Positions 54,128 through 62,902 of a stretch of 64,000 bases of DNA are shown in pieces. The stretch is from CAZKVJ01 sp964556225 (GTDB lineage Bacteria > Actinomycetota > Acidimicrobiia > Acidimicrobiales > Ilumatobacteraceae). A program made the translations under genes and the position numbers. The stretch lies in assembly GCA_964556225.1 (NCBI GenBank), contig CAZKVJ010000014.1:43106-107105 (forward strand). The letters run 5' to 3'. A model generated the notes under the pieces. The model was not told where the DNA came from, did no database searches, and saw only the letters and a program-made list of their open reading frames with translations. How positions within the stretch are numbered: the first letter of the stretch is position 1; each line of letters starts with the position of its first letter.

Positions 54128-55045
54128 GTGGACTTCCTGGTCCTCGCCGTCGGGGTCGTCCTCGCGCTCGGCGGTGGCGAGCTGTTCGTTCGCGGCGCGG
54201 TCGGCATCGCCGACCGGCTGCGCATCCCGCCCGGTGTGATCGGCGCGACGGTCGCCGCCTTCGCCACCTCCAGCCCCGAGCTTGCCGTGGCGATCTCCTC
54301 TGCACGCGAGGACCGATCGGCGGTGGCGGTCGGCGACGCGCTCGGCAGCAACATCGTGAACGTGGCGCTCGTCCTCGGGCTCGCCGCCATCGTGGCCCCT
54401 CTCGTGCTCGACCAGGTCGAGCTCCGCCGGAACCTGCCGTTCGCGCTGGCGGCGCCGCTGCTCACCGGAGCGCTGGCCTGGGACGGCGAGCTGTCCCGCA
54501 TCGACGGCACGCTGCTGCTGGTCGTGTTCGCGGTCTGGCTCACGCGCACCGCCATGCACGCCCGTCGCTCCCGCGCCGCCATCGAGGTGATCGAGGAGGT
54601 CCGCACGGGGCGGGCCGTGGCAGAGGCCGCGGTCGGCCTGCTCCTCCTGATCGGTGCCGGTCAGAGCATCGTCTGGGCCGCCAAGGGGATCGGCGACCGG
54701 CTCGGCCTCGACGAGTTCGTCGTCGGGGCCACGCTGGTCGCGATCGGCACCTCCACGCCGGAGCTGGCGACCACCATCATCAGCCGGGTGCGCGGCCACG
54801 ACGAGGTCGGCGTCGGCACCGTGCTCGGCAGCAACATCTTCAACAACCTGTGGATCGTCGGCGTGGCCACCGTCATCAGCCCGGCCGCGATCAGCCTCGG
54901 CGAGGTCGCAGTGGCGATCGTCGCCGGGGTCGCCGTCACCCTGCTGCTGGTCGCCGGCCGCGGCCTGCTCCGGCGCCCGCTCGGCATCGCGCTCGCGGGC
55001 TCGTACGCCGGCTACGTCGTCGTGCTGCTCGCCACGTCCGGTTGA
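54128..55045 (+). CDS. Calcium/sodium antiporter (CaCA family)
   Basis: The product is a 305-residue K+-independent antiporter of the YrbG type. It has ten or so helices and two inverted alpha-repeats: GATVAAFATSSPELAVAISS with GDALGSNIVNVALVLG, and GATLVAIGTSTPELATTIIS with GTVLGSNIFNNLWIVG. The acidic residues in SPELA and TPELA bind the cation. It starts at GTG. Confidence 0.93.
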   Translation: MDFLVLAVGVVLALGGGELFVRGAVGIADRLRIPPGVIGATVAAFATSSPELAVAISSAREDRSAVAVGDALGSNIVNVALVLGLAAIVAPLVLDQVELRRNLPFALAAPLLTGALAWDGELSRIDGTLLLVVFAVWLTRTAMHARRSRAAIEVIEEVRTGRAVAEAAVGLLLLIGAGQSIVWAAKGIGDRLGLDEFVVGATLVAIGTSTPELATTIISRVRGHDEVGVGTVLGSNIFNNLWIVGVATVISPAAISLGEVAVAIVAGVAVTLLLVAGRGLLRRPLGIALAGSYAGYVVVLLATSG

Positions 55046-55085
55046 CCACGGCCGTCGTAGGGTGGCGCCGAGGGAGGCGCCGACC

Positions 55086-56417
55086 ATGGACGACTTCACC
55101 ACCAAGAGCTTCTGGCTCACCACCCGGCCGTACGAGCCCGGCCCCGCACTGGCCGGCGATCTCGACGTCGACGTGGCCATCGTCGGCGGAGGGTTCACCG
55201 GGCTCACCGCCGCCCACTTCCTGAAGCGTGCCGAACCGTCGCTGCGCGTCGCCGTGCTCGAGGCCCAGGTGATCGGCTACGGCGCCAGCGGCCGCAATGG
55301 CGGCTTCTCCATGACCAAGATCGGCATGATGCACAGCCTCACCCGGCTGCGCTTCGGGAAGGCGAGGACGGTCGAGGCGCACGAATACGCGGACCGCGCC
55401 GTGAGCCTGGTGCACGACCTCGTCGCCGAGATGGAGCTCGACTGCGACTACGAGCACCCGGGGTTCTTGTGGGTGGCGACGTCGGAGAAGCTGAGCCGGC
55501 GCCTCCACAAGGAGGTCGAGCTGGTGCACGACCTCGGCATCAAGGGCATCGAGCTGATCGACGACGCAGCGCTGCGCGAGCGCGTGGACAGCCCGCTGTA
55601 CGTCGGCGGGGCGTGGTGGGAGCCGAACTGCGGGCTCCTCAACCCGGCGAAGCTGGCATGGGCGTGGAAGGGCGTCGTCACCGGGCAGGGCGTCGAGGTG
55701 TTCGAGGGCACGCCCGTCTCCACGGTGGCCCGAGAGGGGGCGACGACCAAGCTCACCACACCCGGCGGGCGCGTCCGGGCCGCCAAGGTGGTGTTCGCCA
55801 CGAACGCCTGGTCGTGGCAGCTCGCGCCGCTCGCCTCCAAGCAGGTGCCCGTGTGGACCTACATCGTGCTCACCGAGCCGCTGACCGACGCGCAGCATGC
55901 GGCCATCGGCTGGGCCGGGCACGAGGGCATCGAGGACTTCCGCGACCTCGTGCACTACTACCGCCTCACCGTGGACGGGCGCATCGTCTTCGGTGGCCGC
56001 GACGTGAGGCTGTGGGACGGCCGCACGATGGAGCTCGACCGCGACGAGGGCGTGTTCGCCAAGCTGCGCGCCGATCTGGTGGCCACCTTCCCGGCCCTGG
56101 CCGGGATCCGCTTCACCCACGAGTGGGGCGGGCCGGTGTCGGTGCCACTCGACCTGTTCCCCGCGCTCGGCCACGCCGGCGGCAAGGACTGGGTGTACTC
56201 CCTCGGCTGCGTCGGACACGGGGTGTCCACCACGCACCTGCACGGCCAGACGCTCAGCGATCTGGTGCTCGAGCGCGACACCGACCTCACGCAGACGTTC
56301 TTCGTGAACCGGCGGGTGGTGCCGATGCCACCCGGACCGCTGCGCCGGCCCACCATCGGGGCCATCGCCGGCTTCATGCGCTGGGAGGACCGCCGCTACG
56401 ATGTCCTGCCTGGGTGA
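55086..56417 (+). CDS. FAD-dependent amine/glycine oxidase-type protein (DAO family)
   Basis: The product has 443 residues. The dinucleotide fold is VDVAIVGGGFTGLTAAHFLKR with Glu in AVLEAQVIGYGASGRNGGF (SGRNGG loop typical of gamma-glutamylputrescine oxidase and relatives). VVFATNAWS follows, then C-terminal LGCVGHGVSTTHLHGQTLSDL. It probably oxidises an amine or amino acid; the exact substrate is not clear. The ATG follows 41 bp after the antiporter. Confidence 0.88.
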   Translation: MDDFTTKSFWLTTRPYEPGPALAGDLDVDVAIVGGGFTGLTAAHFLKRAEPSLRVAVLEAQVIGYGASGRNGGFSMTKIGMMHSLTRLRFGKARTVEAHEYADRAVSLVHDLVAEMELDCDYEHPGFLWVATSEKLSRRLHKEVELVHDLGIKGIELIDDAALRERVDSPLYVGGAWWEPNCGLLNPAKLAWAWKGVVTGQGVEVFEGTPVSTVAREGATTKLTTPGGRVRAAKVVFATNAWSWQLAPLASKQVPVWTYIVLTEPLTDAQHAAIGWAGHEGIEDFRDLVHYYRLTVDGRIVFGGRDVRLWDGRTMELDRDEGVFAKLRADLVATFPALAGIRFTHEWGGPVSVPLDLFPALGHAGGKDWVYSLGCVGHGVSTTHLHGQTLSDLVLERDTDLTQTFFVNRRVVPMPPGPLRRPTIGAIAGFMRWEDRRYDVLPG

Positions 56418-56435
56418 GCGATCTTCGCGCGCCTC

Positions 56436-56722
56436 TCAGCGTTCGGCCGCCACCGGCGGCGCGACCGGGCTCAGCAGGAACACGTCCGGCATGCGCCGCA
56501 CCATCGCCGGTGCGCCGACCATCTCCACCGAGCCGTCGCGCAGCGCGCTGCGCAGGTCCACCCCGCCCAGCCAGACCCTTTACATCGTTCTGAGGGCGGC
56601 GCGGACCAGGACGTCGACGTCGAAGCCCGGGTCGTGGGTGCACACCGACGCGCCGGCAGCGTCCTTCACGATCCAGAATCGGCGCGGCTCACCGGCGAAG
56701 CGCAGCTCCAGCAGCGTGATCG
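56436..56722 (-). pseudogene. C-terminal remnant of an HxlR-type regulator with SCP2-like domain
   Basis: The reading is TLLELRFAGEPRRFWIVKDA, then HDPGFDVDVLVRAALRTM, then a TAA, then RVWLGGVDLRSALRDGSVEM and VFLLSPVAPPVAAER, all in one frame. This resembles the C-terminal part of winged-helix regulators with an SCP2-like domain. The N-terminal DNA-binding part is absent and the TAA (56582-56580) interrupts the rest. It abuts a dehydrogenase remnant head to head at about 56722. Confidence 0.6.
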
Positions 56723-56725
56723 TCG

Positions 56726-57657
56726 GCGAGAGCGCTGGCGACGCTCGCCCACGGCTGCCCGGCGACGGCGCTGACGCTGTCGATGCACAGCCATCTCGTC
56801 GCCGCCCAGGTGTGGCGCCACAAGCACGACCTGCCGGCGCCGGTGCTGTCCCGGGTGGCCGCCGAACGGCTCGTGCTGATCTCGACCGGCGCCGCTGACT
56901 GGTTGGCGTCGCACGGCACCGCGTCGCGAACCGACGGCGGCTACCGTGTGTCGGCTCGCAAGAGCCCCTCGAGCGGCGCCCCCGCCGGCGACGTCCTCGT
57001 GACGAGCGCCCGCTGGGAGGATGCGCCCGAGGGCCCACAGGTCATCCACTTCAGCGTCCCGTTCGGCGCCGAGGGTGTGAGCATCGAGGAGACGTGGGAC
57101 ACCATGGGGATGCGCGCCACCGGCTCGCACACCGTGGTGCTCGACGACTTCTTCGTGCCCGACGCCGCGGTCGCGCTCACCCGCCCCGCCGGCGAGTGGC
57201 ACCCGGTGTTCAACACGATCATCGGGGCGGCGATGCCGCTGATCATGTCGTCTACGCCGGGGTCGCCGAGGCGGCAGCGGAACGGGCGATCCAGCTCGCC
57301 GGCAAGCGGTCCGACGTCGCCGTGGCGGCCCCCGTCGTCGGGCGGATGTTGAACCGCCTGCACACCGCGGAGGACGCCGTCGCCACGATGATCACCATGA
57401 GCAACGACCTGCGCTTCGCGAACACCACGGAGCACGCCGCCGAGGTGCTGAGCCGCAAGACGACCGCCGCCGATGCCGCCATCGACACCGTACGTCTGGC
57501 CATGGAGGCCGCCGGCGGCGCGGGGTACTCGACGGCGTCGGGGATCGCACGGCTCTACCGCGACGTCCACGGCAGCCTGTACCACCCGCTCCCGTCCGCC
57601 AAGCAGGAGCTGTTCACTGGTCGCCTGGCCTTCGGCCTCGACCCCGTGCCGGGCTGA
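56726..57657 (+). pseudogene. Acyl-CoA dehydrogenase remnant, N-truncated and frameshifted
   Basis: Homology begins abruptly with ARALATLAHGCPATALTLSM, just after a TGA. It continues RLVLISTGAADWLASHG and VSIEETWDTMGMRATGSHTV to NTIIGAAMPLIM. There, at about 57250, one base is missing. The correct text VYAGVAEAAAERAIQLAGKR to FGLDPVPG resumes in another frame. About 90 N-terminal residues including the first domain are gone. The product would be dead or absent. Confidence 0.8.
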
Positions 57658-57693
57658 CACTCGGCCCGTCCCGCACGGGCCAGACTGGGCGTC

Positions 57694-58662
57694 GTGATCG
57701 TGGATCGGGCGGCCTATGTCGATGGGCGGCGCGTCGAGCTGAGCGGTGAGCTCGACGCACCGCTCCCGCCCGAGGTGGCCGGCGGGTTCGTGTGGGTCGG
57801 GCTGCGGATGCCCAACGAGCACGAGCTGGCGTCGGCGTGCCGGCCGCTCGGCCTCGACGAGGTGTCGGTGAGCGAGGTGCTGACGCCCCACGCCCGTCCG
57901 GTGCTGACCGTCGACGAGGACACCTTGCAGCTCGTGCTCCGCACCGCCCGCTACGACGACCGCACCGAGTCGATCGCGCTCGGCGAGATGACGCTGCTCG
58001 TTGCACCGACGTCGATCGTGTCGATCCGCCACGGCCAGGCGAGCACGCTGTCCGAGGTGCGCACCCGGCTCGAGGGCCAGCCCGAGCGGCTCCGCCTGGG
58101 TCCCTCGGTGGTGCTGGCGGCCGTCGTCGATCGGGTGATTGGCGACTACGGCCCGGCGCTCGACGGGTTCGAGAACGACGTGCTCGAGGTGGAGCAGGAC
58201 GTGTTCTCCGACAGCGGGCGCCAGCCCGTCCAGCGGCTGTATCGCTTGAAGCGCGAGGTCCGCCGGATGCTCGTGGCGATCGACTCGCTGCAGGACCCCC
58301 TCAACCGGCTGATCCGGGCACTCGGCGACCAGATGCCGGCCGAGGTCGTCGCCGACCTCCACGAGGCCGCCGACCAGCTCGACCGGGCCGTCACCCGCGC
58401 CCACTCCCTGTCCGGGCTGCTCGACGCCGCGCTCACCGCCAGCCTCACGCAGATCACGGTCAAGCAGAACGACGACATGCGCAAGATCAGCGCTTGGGTT
58501 GCGATGGCCGCGGTACCGACGATGGTCGCCGGCATCTACGGCATGAACTTCGACACCATGCCCGAGCTGCGATGGCAGCTCGGCTACCCACTGGTGCTGG
58601 GCATCACGGCCGGGGTGGTCGCGCTGCTCTATCGATCGTTCAAGCGAGGCGGCTGGCTCTGA
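57694..58662 (+). CDS. corA: CorA family magnesium/cobalt transporter
   Basis: The product is a 322-residue pentameric channel. A large cytoplasmic N-terminal domain with the long stalk helix (YGPALDGFENDVLEVEQDVF...RLYRLKREVRRM) is followed by two C-terminal membrane helices. The first carries the family signature YGMNFDTMPE (GMN). The basic end RSFKRGGWL is as expected. It starts at GTG. Confidence 0.94.
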   Translation: MIVDRAAYVDGRRVELSGELDAPLPPEVAGGFVWVGLRMPNEHELASACRPLGLDEVSVSEVLTPHARPVLTVDEDTLQLVLRTARYDDRTESIALGEMTLLVAPTSIVSIRHGQASTLSEVRTRLEGQPERLRLGPSVVLAAVVDRVIGDYGPALDGFENDVLEVEQDVFSDSGRQPVQRLYRLKREVRRMLVAIDSLQDPLNRLIRALGDQMPAEVVADLHEAADQLDRAVTRAHSLSGLLDAALTASLTQITVKQNDDMRKISAWVAMAAVPTMVAGIYGMNFDTMPELRWQLGYPLVLGITAGVVALLYRSFKRGGWL

Positions 58663-59730
58663 CGCCGTCACCGGCCAGGTCGACGCCGGCACCCACGCCC
58701 GCGCGCAGCGCCCCGCACGCCTCGAGCACGGCCTCCCGGCTGGACCGACCGATGCCGGTGGCGTTCACGAACGCGTGGATCAGCCCGTCGTGGCGGCGAA
58801 GGGCCACCCGCACGCCGGCGTCGGCCATCCGCCGCGCGTACGCCTCGCCCTCGTCGCGCAGCACGTCGAACCCGGCGACGGCCACGTGGGCCGGCGGCAG
58901 GCCCGACAGGTCGTCGGCCAGCAACGGCGAGACGCGCGGGTCGGTCGCCGGGTGGTCCCCCAGGTAGTGGTCGCGGTACCAGTCCATCTGCGCCTCGGTG
59001 AGGAAGTAGCCGTCGGCGAACTGGGCGTACGAGGGGTGCTTCGTGGACACGTCGGTGACCGGGTAGAGGAGGAGCTGGAACGCCGGGCGGACCTCGTCGG
59101 CGGTGCGCAGGTCCTGGCACAGCACGGCGGACAGGTTGCCACCCGCCGAGTCGCCGCCGACGGCGATCGCCGCTGGGTCGTGGCCCCACTCAGGTGCCTG
59201 GGCCACCGCGAAGCGGAACGCCGCGAGGGCGTCGTCCGGAGCGGCCGGGAAGCGGTGCTCGGGCGCCAACCGGTAGTCGACCGAGAGCACCGACACCCCG
59301 GCATGGCGGGCGAGGAACCGGCAGGTCGTGTCGCAGCTGTCGAGGCTGCCTACCACCCAGCCCCCACCGTGGAAGTAGACGAGGAGCCGGCTGGCGTCGT
59401 CCGGTCGAGCGACGTAGCGCCGGGCCGGGATCGTGCCGTCGGGCGACGGGACCTCCAGGTCGGTGACGTCGTGCATCGGGAGCGGGGTGCCGCGAACAGC
59501 GCCGCCTCGTGGTCGATCTCGAGCCGGGCCTCGGCGGGGGTGCGCTGCTCGAAGCTGGCACCGGGGGCCAGCGCCAGCAGCCGGAGCGCGGCGGCCACCT
59601 CCGGTTCGAGGCGGGCACCGTCCGGCGAGGCGCTGCGCCCGCCGATCAGGCGCTGCAGCCCGGACGGCGCCCGCCCGAGCGCCGTGACCACCGCCCGCTC
59701 GGCCTGGTGCCGCATCGTGATGTCACCCAT
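58640..59730 (-). pseudogene. HSL-type esterase interrupted by a frameshift
   Basis: The catalytic part is intact from MHDVTDLEVPSPDGTIPARR at 59476: oxyanion HGGGW, nucleophile GGDSAGGN, Asp in DVLRDEGEAY and His in GLIHAFV. The native N-terminus (MRHQAERAVVTALGRAPSGL to LEIDHEAALFA) lies in a different frame, with the break near 59490 just before RGTPLPM. A one-base error in either direction explains it. If translation starts at the internal ATG, a 278-residue protein without the N-terminal cap would result, so activity is not excluded. It overlaps the corA 3' end by 23 bp. Confidence 0.72.
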
Positions 59731-59740
59731 CCCCCATCAT

Positions 59741-59794
59741 CCCGCGTTTGGTCGAATTGGCGGCGCTTTTGCTCACAAGTTGGCCAAACGCGGG
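59741..59794. repeat. Dispersed palindrome, copy 5
   Basis: This 54-bp inverted repeat has perfect 11-bp outer arms CCCGCGTTTGG and CCAAACGCGGG. The interior is degenerate, without AGATCT at the centre. It lies 36 bp past the MFS stop codon and upstream of the esterase gene. Confidence 0.78.
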
Positions 59795-59830
59795 ACCGTC
59801 CGGGCCGCGAGTCGGAACCTCATCGCGACG

Positions 59831-61447
59831 TCATCCGCCCAACAGACCGTCGACGGCGGAGGACGGCTTGAGGTCCGGCAGGCGCATCATCCGGAACGAG
59901 TTGAGGAACCCGAGGAGGCAGGCCAGCACCGGCACGAGCATGGCCACCTGGAGCGCTAGGTCCCCGGCATCGGAGTTGATGTCGATGATCTCCTGCTGGA
60001 TCTCATCGGGCTGATCGGCGAGCAGCTCCTCGAGCTGCGTCGTGCTGACGAGCTGGGCGTTGTCCTCGAGCGCATCGGCGATCCGCTCCTGGTCGGCCGG
60101 AGGGATGACGTCGCTGTTCTCGGTCATGTGGACGAAGCTCATCGACAGCGTGGCGAGCAGGATCCCGCCGGCGAACGCCAGACCGAACGACAGACCGAAC
60201 GACTGTCCGGCCGAGTTCACGCCCGCCGCCTCGCTCACCCGCTCCTCCTCGATGGGCCCGAGGATGTAGTTGTTGAGCTGAGAGACCAGGAGCCCGAGGC
60301 CGGTGCCCGCCACGATCAGCGGGACGATGAGCGCCCAGCCCGACTCGCCGCGAGGGATCACCGGGATGACCGTGACCATCCCGATCATCGCCAGCAAGAA
60401 CCCCGTACGGATGATGGCGGCGGGGCGACGATCACCGGCCTTCTTCCCGGCCAGGATCGCGACGGCGAACATCGTGAGCGACAGCGGTGCCAGCGACAGA
60501 CCCGCCTGCATGGCGTCGTACTCGAGAGTCACCTGCAGGTAGAGCGGCAGAGCGATCATGGCCCCACCGAGCGCCGTCTGCTGGAGGACCATCCCGACGG
60601 CACCGACGCGGAAGTTGGCGATCTTGAACAGATCGGGATCGAGCAGCATCACCTTGCCGGCGCGCTTGCGGCGCACGAGCCAGTACGCGAGCAGGGCGAG
60701 GGCGACGGCGCCGATGGCCATCAGCACGCCGACGAATTCGCCGCCCTCCTGCCACACCAGGATGCCGAGCACGATGCCGCCCATGCCGAACACCGACAGC
60801 ACGGCCCCGACGACATCGATCTTCCGGAGCCCGGTGAAGGGCACGTCGACGACCAGCTTGATGTTGGCCAGGACGATGGCGATGATCACGACCTCGAGCG
60901 CGAAGCCCACCCGCCACGACAGGTACGTGGTCACGAAGCCCCCGAGCAACGGACCCACCGCCGCACCGACGGCGGCCGACGCACCCACCAGCGCATAGGT
61001 CTTCTTCTGCGCCGCACCCTCGAAGTTGCCGTGGATCAGCGACTGCATCGCGGGCAGCAGCAACGACGCCCCGAGTCCGCCGATGATCGCCCAGAAGACG
61101 ACCACGAACACCATCTCCTGGGTCAGCGTCATCGCCAGCGCCCCAAGGGCATACGCGAACAGCCCCACGACGTAGGCCTTCTTGCGGCCCATGATGTCGC
61201 CGAGCTTGCTGTTGATCAGGATGAACGCCGCCGAGACCAACGCCTCCAGCGCGATCGCCGACTGCACGGTGCTCACCGAGACGTCCAGGTCTCGGGCCAC
61301 CGCCGTGATCGACACGTTCATGATCGACGTGTCGACCACCAGCACGAACATCGCCATCGCCAGGAGCAGGGTGAGCCGCCGGTTGGCCGGCGCCTCGCCG
61401 ACGTCGAGATGCTCGGGCTCGGCGGGATCGGTGGGCTCGTCAGTCAC
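59831..61447 (-). CDS. MFS transporter, DHA2 (14-TM drug exporter) type
   Basis: The product has 538 residues with about fourteen membrane spans. It shows LDVSVSTVQSAIALEALVSA, SKLGDIMGRKKAYVVGLFAY (motif A), LLGGFVTTYLSWRVGFAL (motif C-like) and MDVSITAV-like MNVSITAVARD. An acidic stretch before the last helix (LADQPDEIQQEIIDINSDAG) is unusual. It probably exports drugs or lipids. GTG 61447 is chosen; the frame runs further upstream without homology. Confidence 0.9.
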   Translation of the reverse strand: MTDEPTDPAEPEHLDVGEAPANRRLTLLLAMAMFVLVVDTSIMNVSITAVARDLDVSVSTVQSAIALEALVSAAFILINSKLGDIMGRKKAYVVGLFAYALGALAMTLTQEMVFVVVFWAIIGGLGASLLLPAMQSLIHGNFEGAAQKKTYALVGASAAVGAAVGPLLGGFVTTYLSWRVGFALEVVIIAIVLANIKLVVDVPFTGLRKIDVVGAVLSVFGMGGIVLGILVWQEGGEFVGVLMAIGAVALALLAYWLVRRKRAGKVMLLDPDLFKIANFRVGAVGMVLQQTALGGAMIALPLYLQVTLEYDAMQAGLSLAPLSLTMFAVAILAGKKAGDRRPAAIIRTGFLLAMIGMVTVIPVIPRGESGWALIVPLIVAGTGLGLLVSQLNNYILGPIEEERVSEAAGVNSAGQSFGLSFGLAFAGGILLATLSMSFVHMTENSDVIPPADQERIADALEDNAQLVSTTQLEELLADQPDEIQQEIIDINSDAGDLALQVAMLVPVLACLLGFLNSFRMMRLPDLKPSSAVDGLLGG

Positions 61448-61742
61448 CCGCTCACTGTTGCACGCCCAGCCGCCACGGCATCCACCCGCGACGTCGGGGG
61501 ACCTGCGAGTCGGCCAGACTGCACCAAGTGACCTGCACGAGCCGCTCCCGCGACCCCGACCTCGAGGTCGCCGCCACCGCCGTGCCGAGCGCCCCACCGG
61601 TGTCGACGCCACCACGTCGATGTGGTGCGACTGGGGTGGCGGCCGCACGGCGTCGAGCCGTGGCCCCGGCCGGCGAGCGAGTCCTCGCCCTCGCCCGGCT
61701 GCTCGACCGCGTGCGACAGTCCGCGGCCTGACCGGCCGCGAC
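61448..61742. other. Gap between MFS and peroxiredoxin, no gene supported
   Basis: This 295-bp GC-rich gap has open frames on both strands, for example a 67-codon GTG frame at 61528-61731 (plus) ending ERVLALARLLDRVRQSAA. None shows a domain, ribosome binding site or neighbour link that I can support. Confidence 0.4.
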
Positions 61743-62216
61743 TCACAGCGTGGACAGCACCGCCAGGACGTTGTCGTTCGTGGGGATCTCCCACTGCTGG
61801 GTACCGATCGAGTCGAAGCGAACGATCCCGTCCCCGTCGACGACGAACAGCGCGGGCCGCTGGCCCAGGCTCGTCAGCTTGCTCACCACGTCGTAGGCGT
61901 CGAAGACGGAGTGGTCGGTGTCGGCCAGCAGCGGGAACGGGTAGTCGCTGTCGCGCACGAACCGGGCGACACCATCAGCAGTGTCCGGCGCGATCGCGAC
62001 GACGGACGCTCCGGCCTGGCGGAATCTGTCGATGTCGTCTCGCAACTGCGAGAGGTGCCGCCGGCAGAACGGTCAAGAGAACCCGCGCAGGAACACCAGG
62101 ACGATGGGGCCGCTCCCGACGGCCTCCGCCAGATGGAACGCGGAACCGTGCTGGTCGGTGAGAGCGAAGTCGGGGGCCGGCTGACCGACCGTGGCCGTGC
62201 GGCTGCTGACGCTCAT
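61743..62216 (-). CDS. Peroxiredoxin-like redoxin with in-frame UGA: candidate selenoprotein
   Basis: The product is a 157-residue AhpC/TSA-type thioredoxin fold if the TGA at 62075-62073 is read as selenocysteine. It begins VGQPAPDFALTDQHGSAFHL and continues PIVLVFLRGFS, then the TGA (residue 48), then PFCRRHLSQLRDDIDRF and GASVVAIAPD. The TGA stands where the redox Cys of a CPFC motif belongs, giving U-x-x-C with Cys51. AGGAGG lies 6 bp before ATG 62216, and the frame is clean before and after. A hairpin with a GU loop follows the TGA. Peroxidase activity with a thiol donor is the family role. The alternative is a nonsense mutation TGC to TGA; a TTG at 62045 would make only a headless 100-residue product. 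Confidence 0.78.
62038..62053 (-). promoter_or_regulatory. Candidate bacterial SECIS hairpin
   Basis: TCTCGCAGTTGCGAGA on the coding strand forms a 7-bp perfect stem with GT at the apex (or 6 bp with an AGTT loop). The apical G comes 26 nt after the TGA, within the usual 16-37 nt window for bacterial SECIS elements. It is translated as part of the redoxin reading frame. Confidence 0.65.
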
Positions 62217-62296
62217 CCGACACCTCCTCGCCGCCCATCATGGCATCATCTGCCTGGAACCTGCGATGACGGCGTGCGCGATGTGGTGACGGTTGG

Positions 62297-62889
62297 GTGC
62301 TGGGCGACCAGCTCAATCGCACCTTGGGCGCGCTGGGCGCCGCCCGCCCTGGCACCCACCGGGTGCTGATGGTGGAGAGTCGGGCCAAGCTGGCGTCGCA
62401 GCGCTGGCACCGCCAGCGGGCTCACCTGGTGATCACGGCGATGCGCCGGATCGCCGCCGGGCTGACCTCCGAGGGCTTCGAGGTGGACTACCGGCGCGCC
62501 GATTCGCTGGCCGCCGGCGTGGCCGCGCACCGGGCCGAGCATCAGCCCGTGCGCGTCGTGGCGACGGAGCCCGCCTCGTGGGACGGTCGGGAGCTGCTGC
62601 GACGCCTGGAGGTCGAGCTCGTCCGCACCGGCCAGTTCCTCTGCCATCCCGACGACTTCGCCGCGTGGGCGAGCTCGCGTCGATCCCTGAAGATGGAGGA
62701 CTTCTACCGGTGGCAGCGCCGCCGGCTCGGTTACTTGATGGACGGTGACGAACCGTCGGGCGGACGGTGGAACTTCGACGCCGAGAACCGGGAGCGCCCA
62801 CCTCGAGACGGTCGGTCCTGGCCCGAGCCGATCCGCACCGAGCTCGACGGCCTCGACCGCCAGGTGCTCGCCGAGCTGCCCGATGCCCC
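62297..62889 (+). pseudogene. Photolyase-related (DPRP/cryptochrome-like) gene, 3' truncated
   Basis: The N-terminal third of a deoxyribodipyrimidine-photolyase-related protein is clear: VLGDQLNRTLGALGAARPGT, VLMVESRAKLASQRWHRQRA, LVRTGQFLCHPDDFAAWASS, KMEDFYRWQRRRLGYLMDG, GGRWNFDAENRE. Homology ends at about LAELPDAP (62889). The FAD- and FeS-binding C-terminal 300 or so residues are missing, and non-homologous frame continues over vapC. The start GTG 62297 follows an in-frame TGA by ten codons. The product would lack its catalytic cofactors. Confidence 0.78.
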
Positions 62890-62902
62890 TCAGGAGCGAT
62901 CG

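Noticed and set aside
56580..56582. In-frame TAA in the HxlR-type remnant as recoding
   Set aside because: TAA is not recoded in bacteria and the N-terminal half is missing; this is decay.
61743..62045. Reading the redoxin as a 100-residue protein from an internal TTG
   Set aside because: It would lack the beta strands and redox motif, has no ribosome binding site, and ignores the well-placed ATG 62216 with AGGAGG.
62875..62900. Possible att repeat of the tRNA-Gly 3' end beside the photolyase break
   Set aside because: Only GGAGCG is shared with the tRNA end, too short to mean anything.
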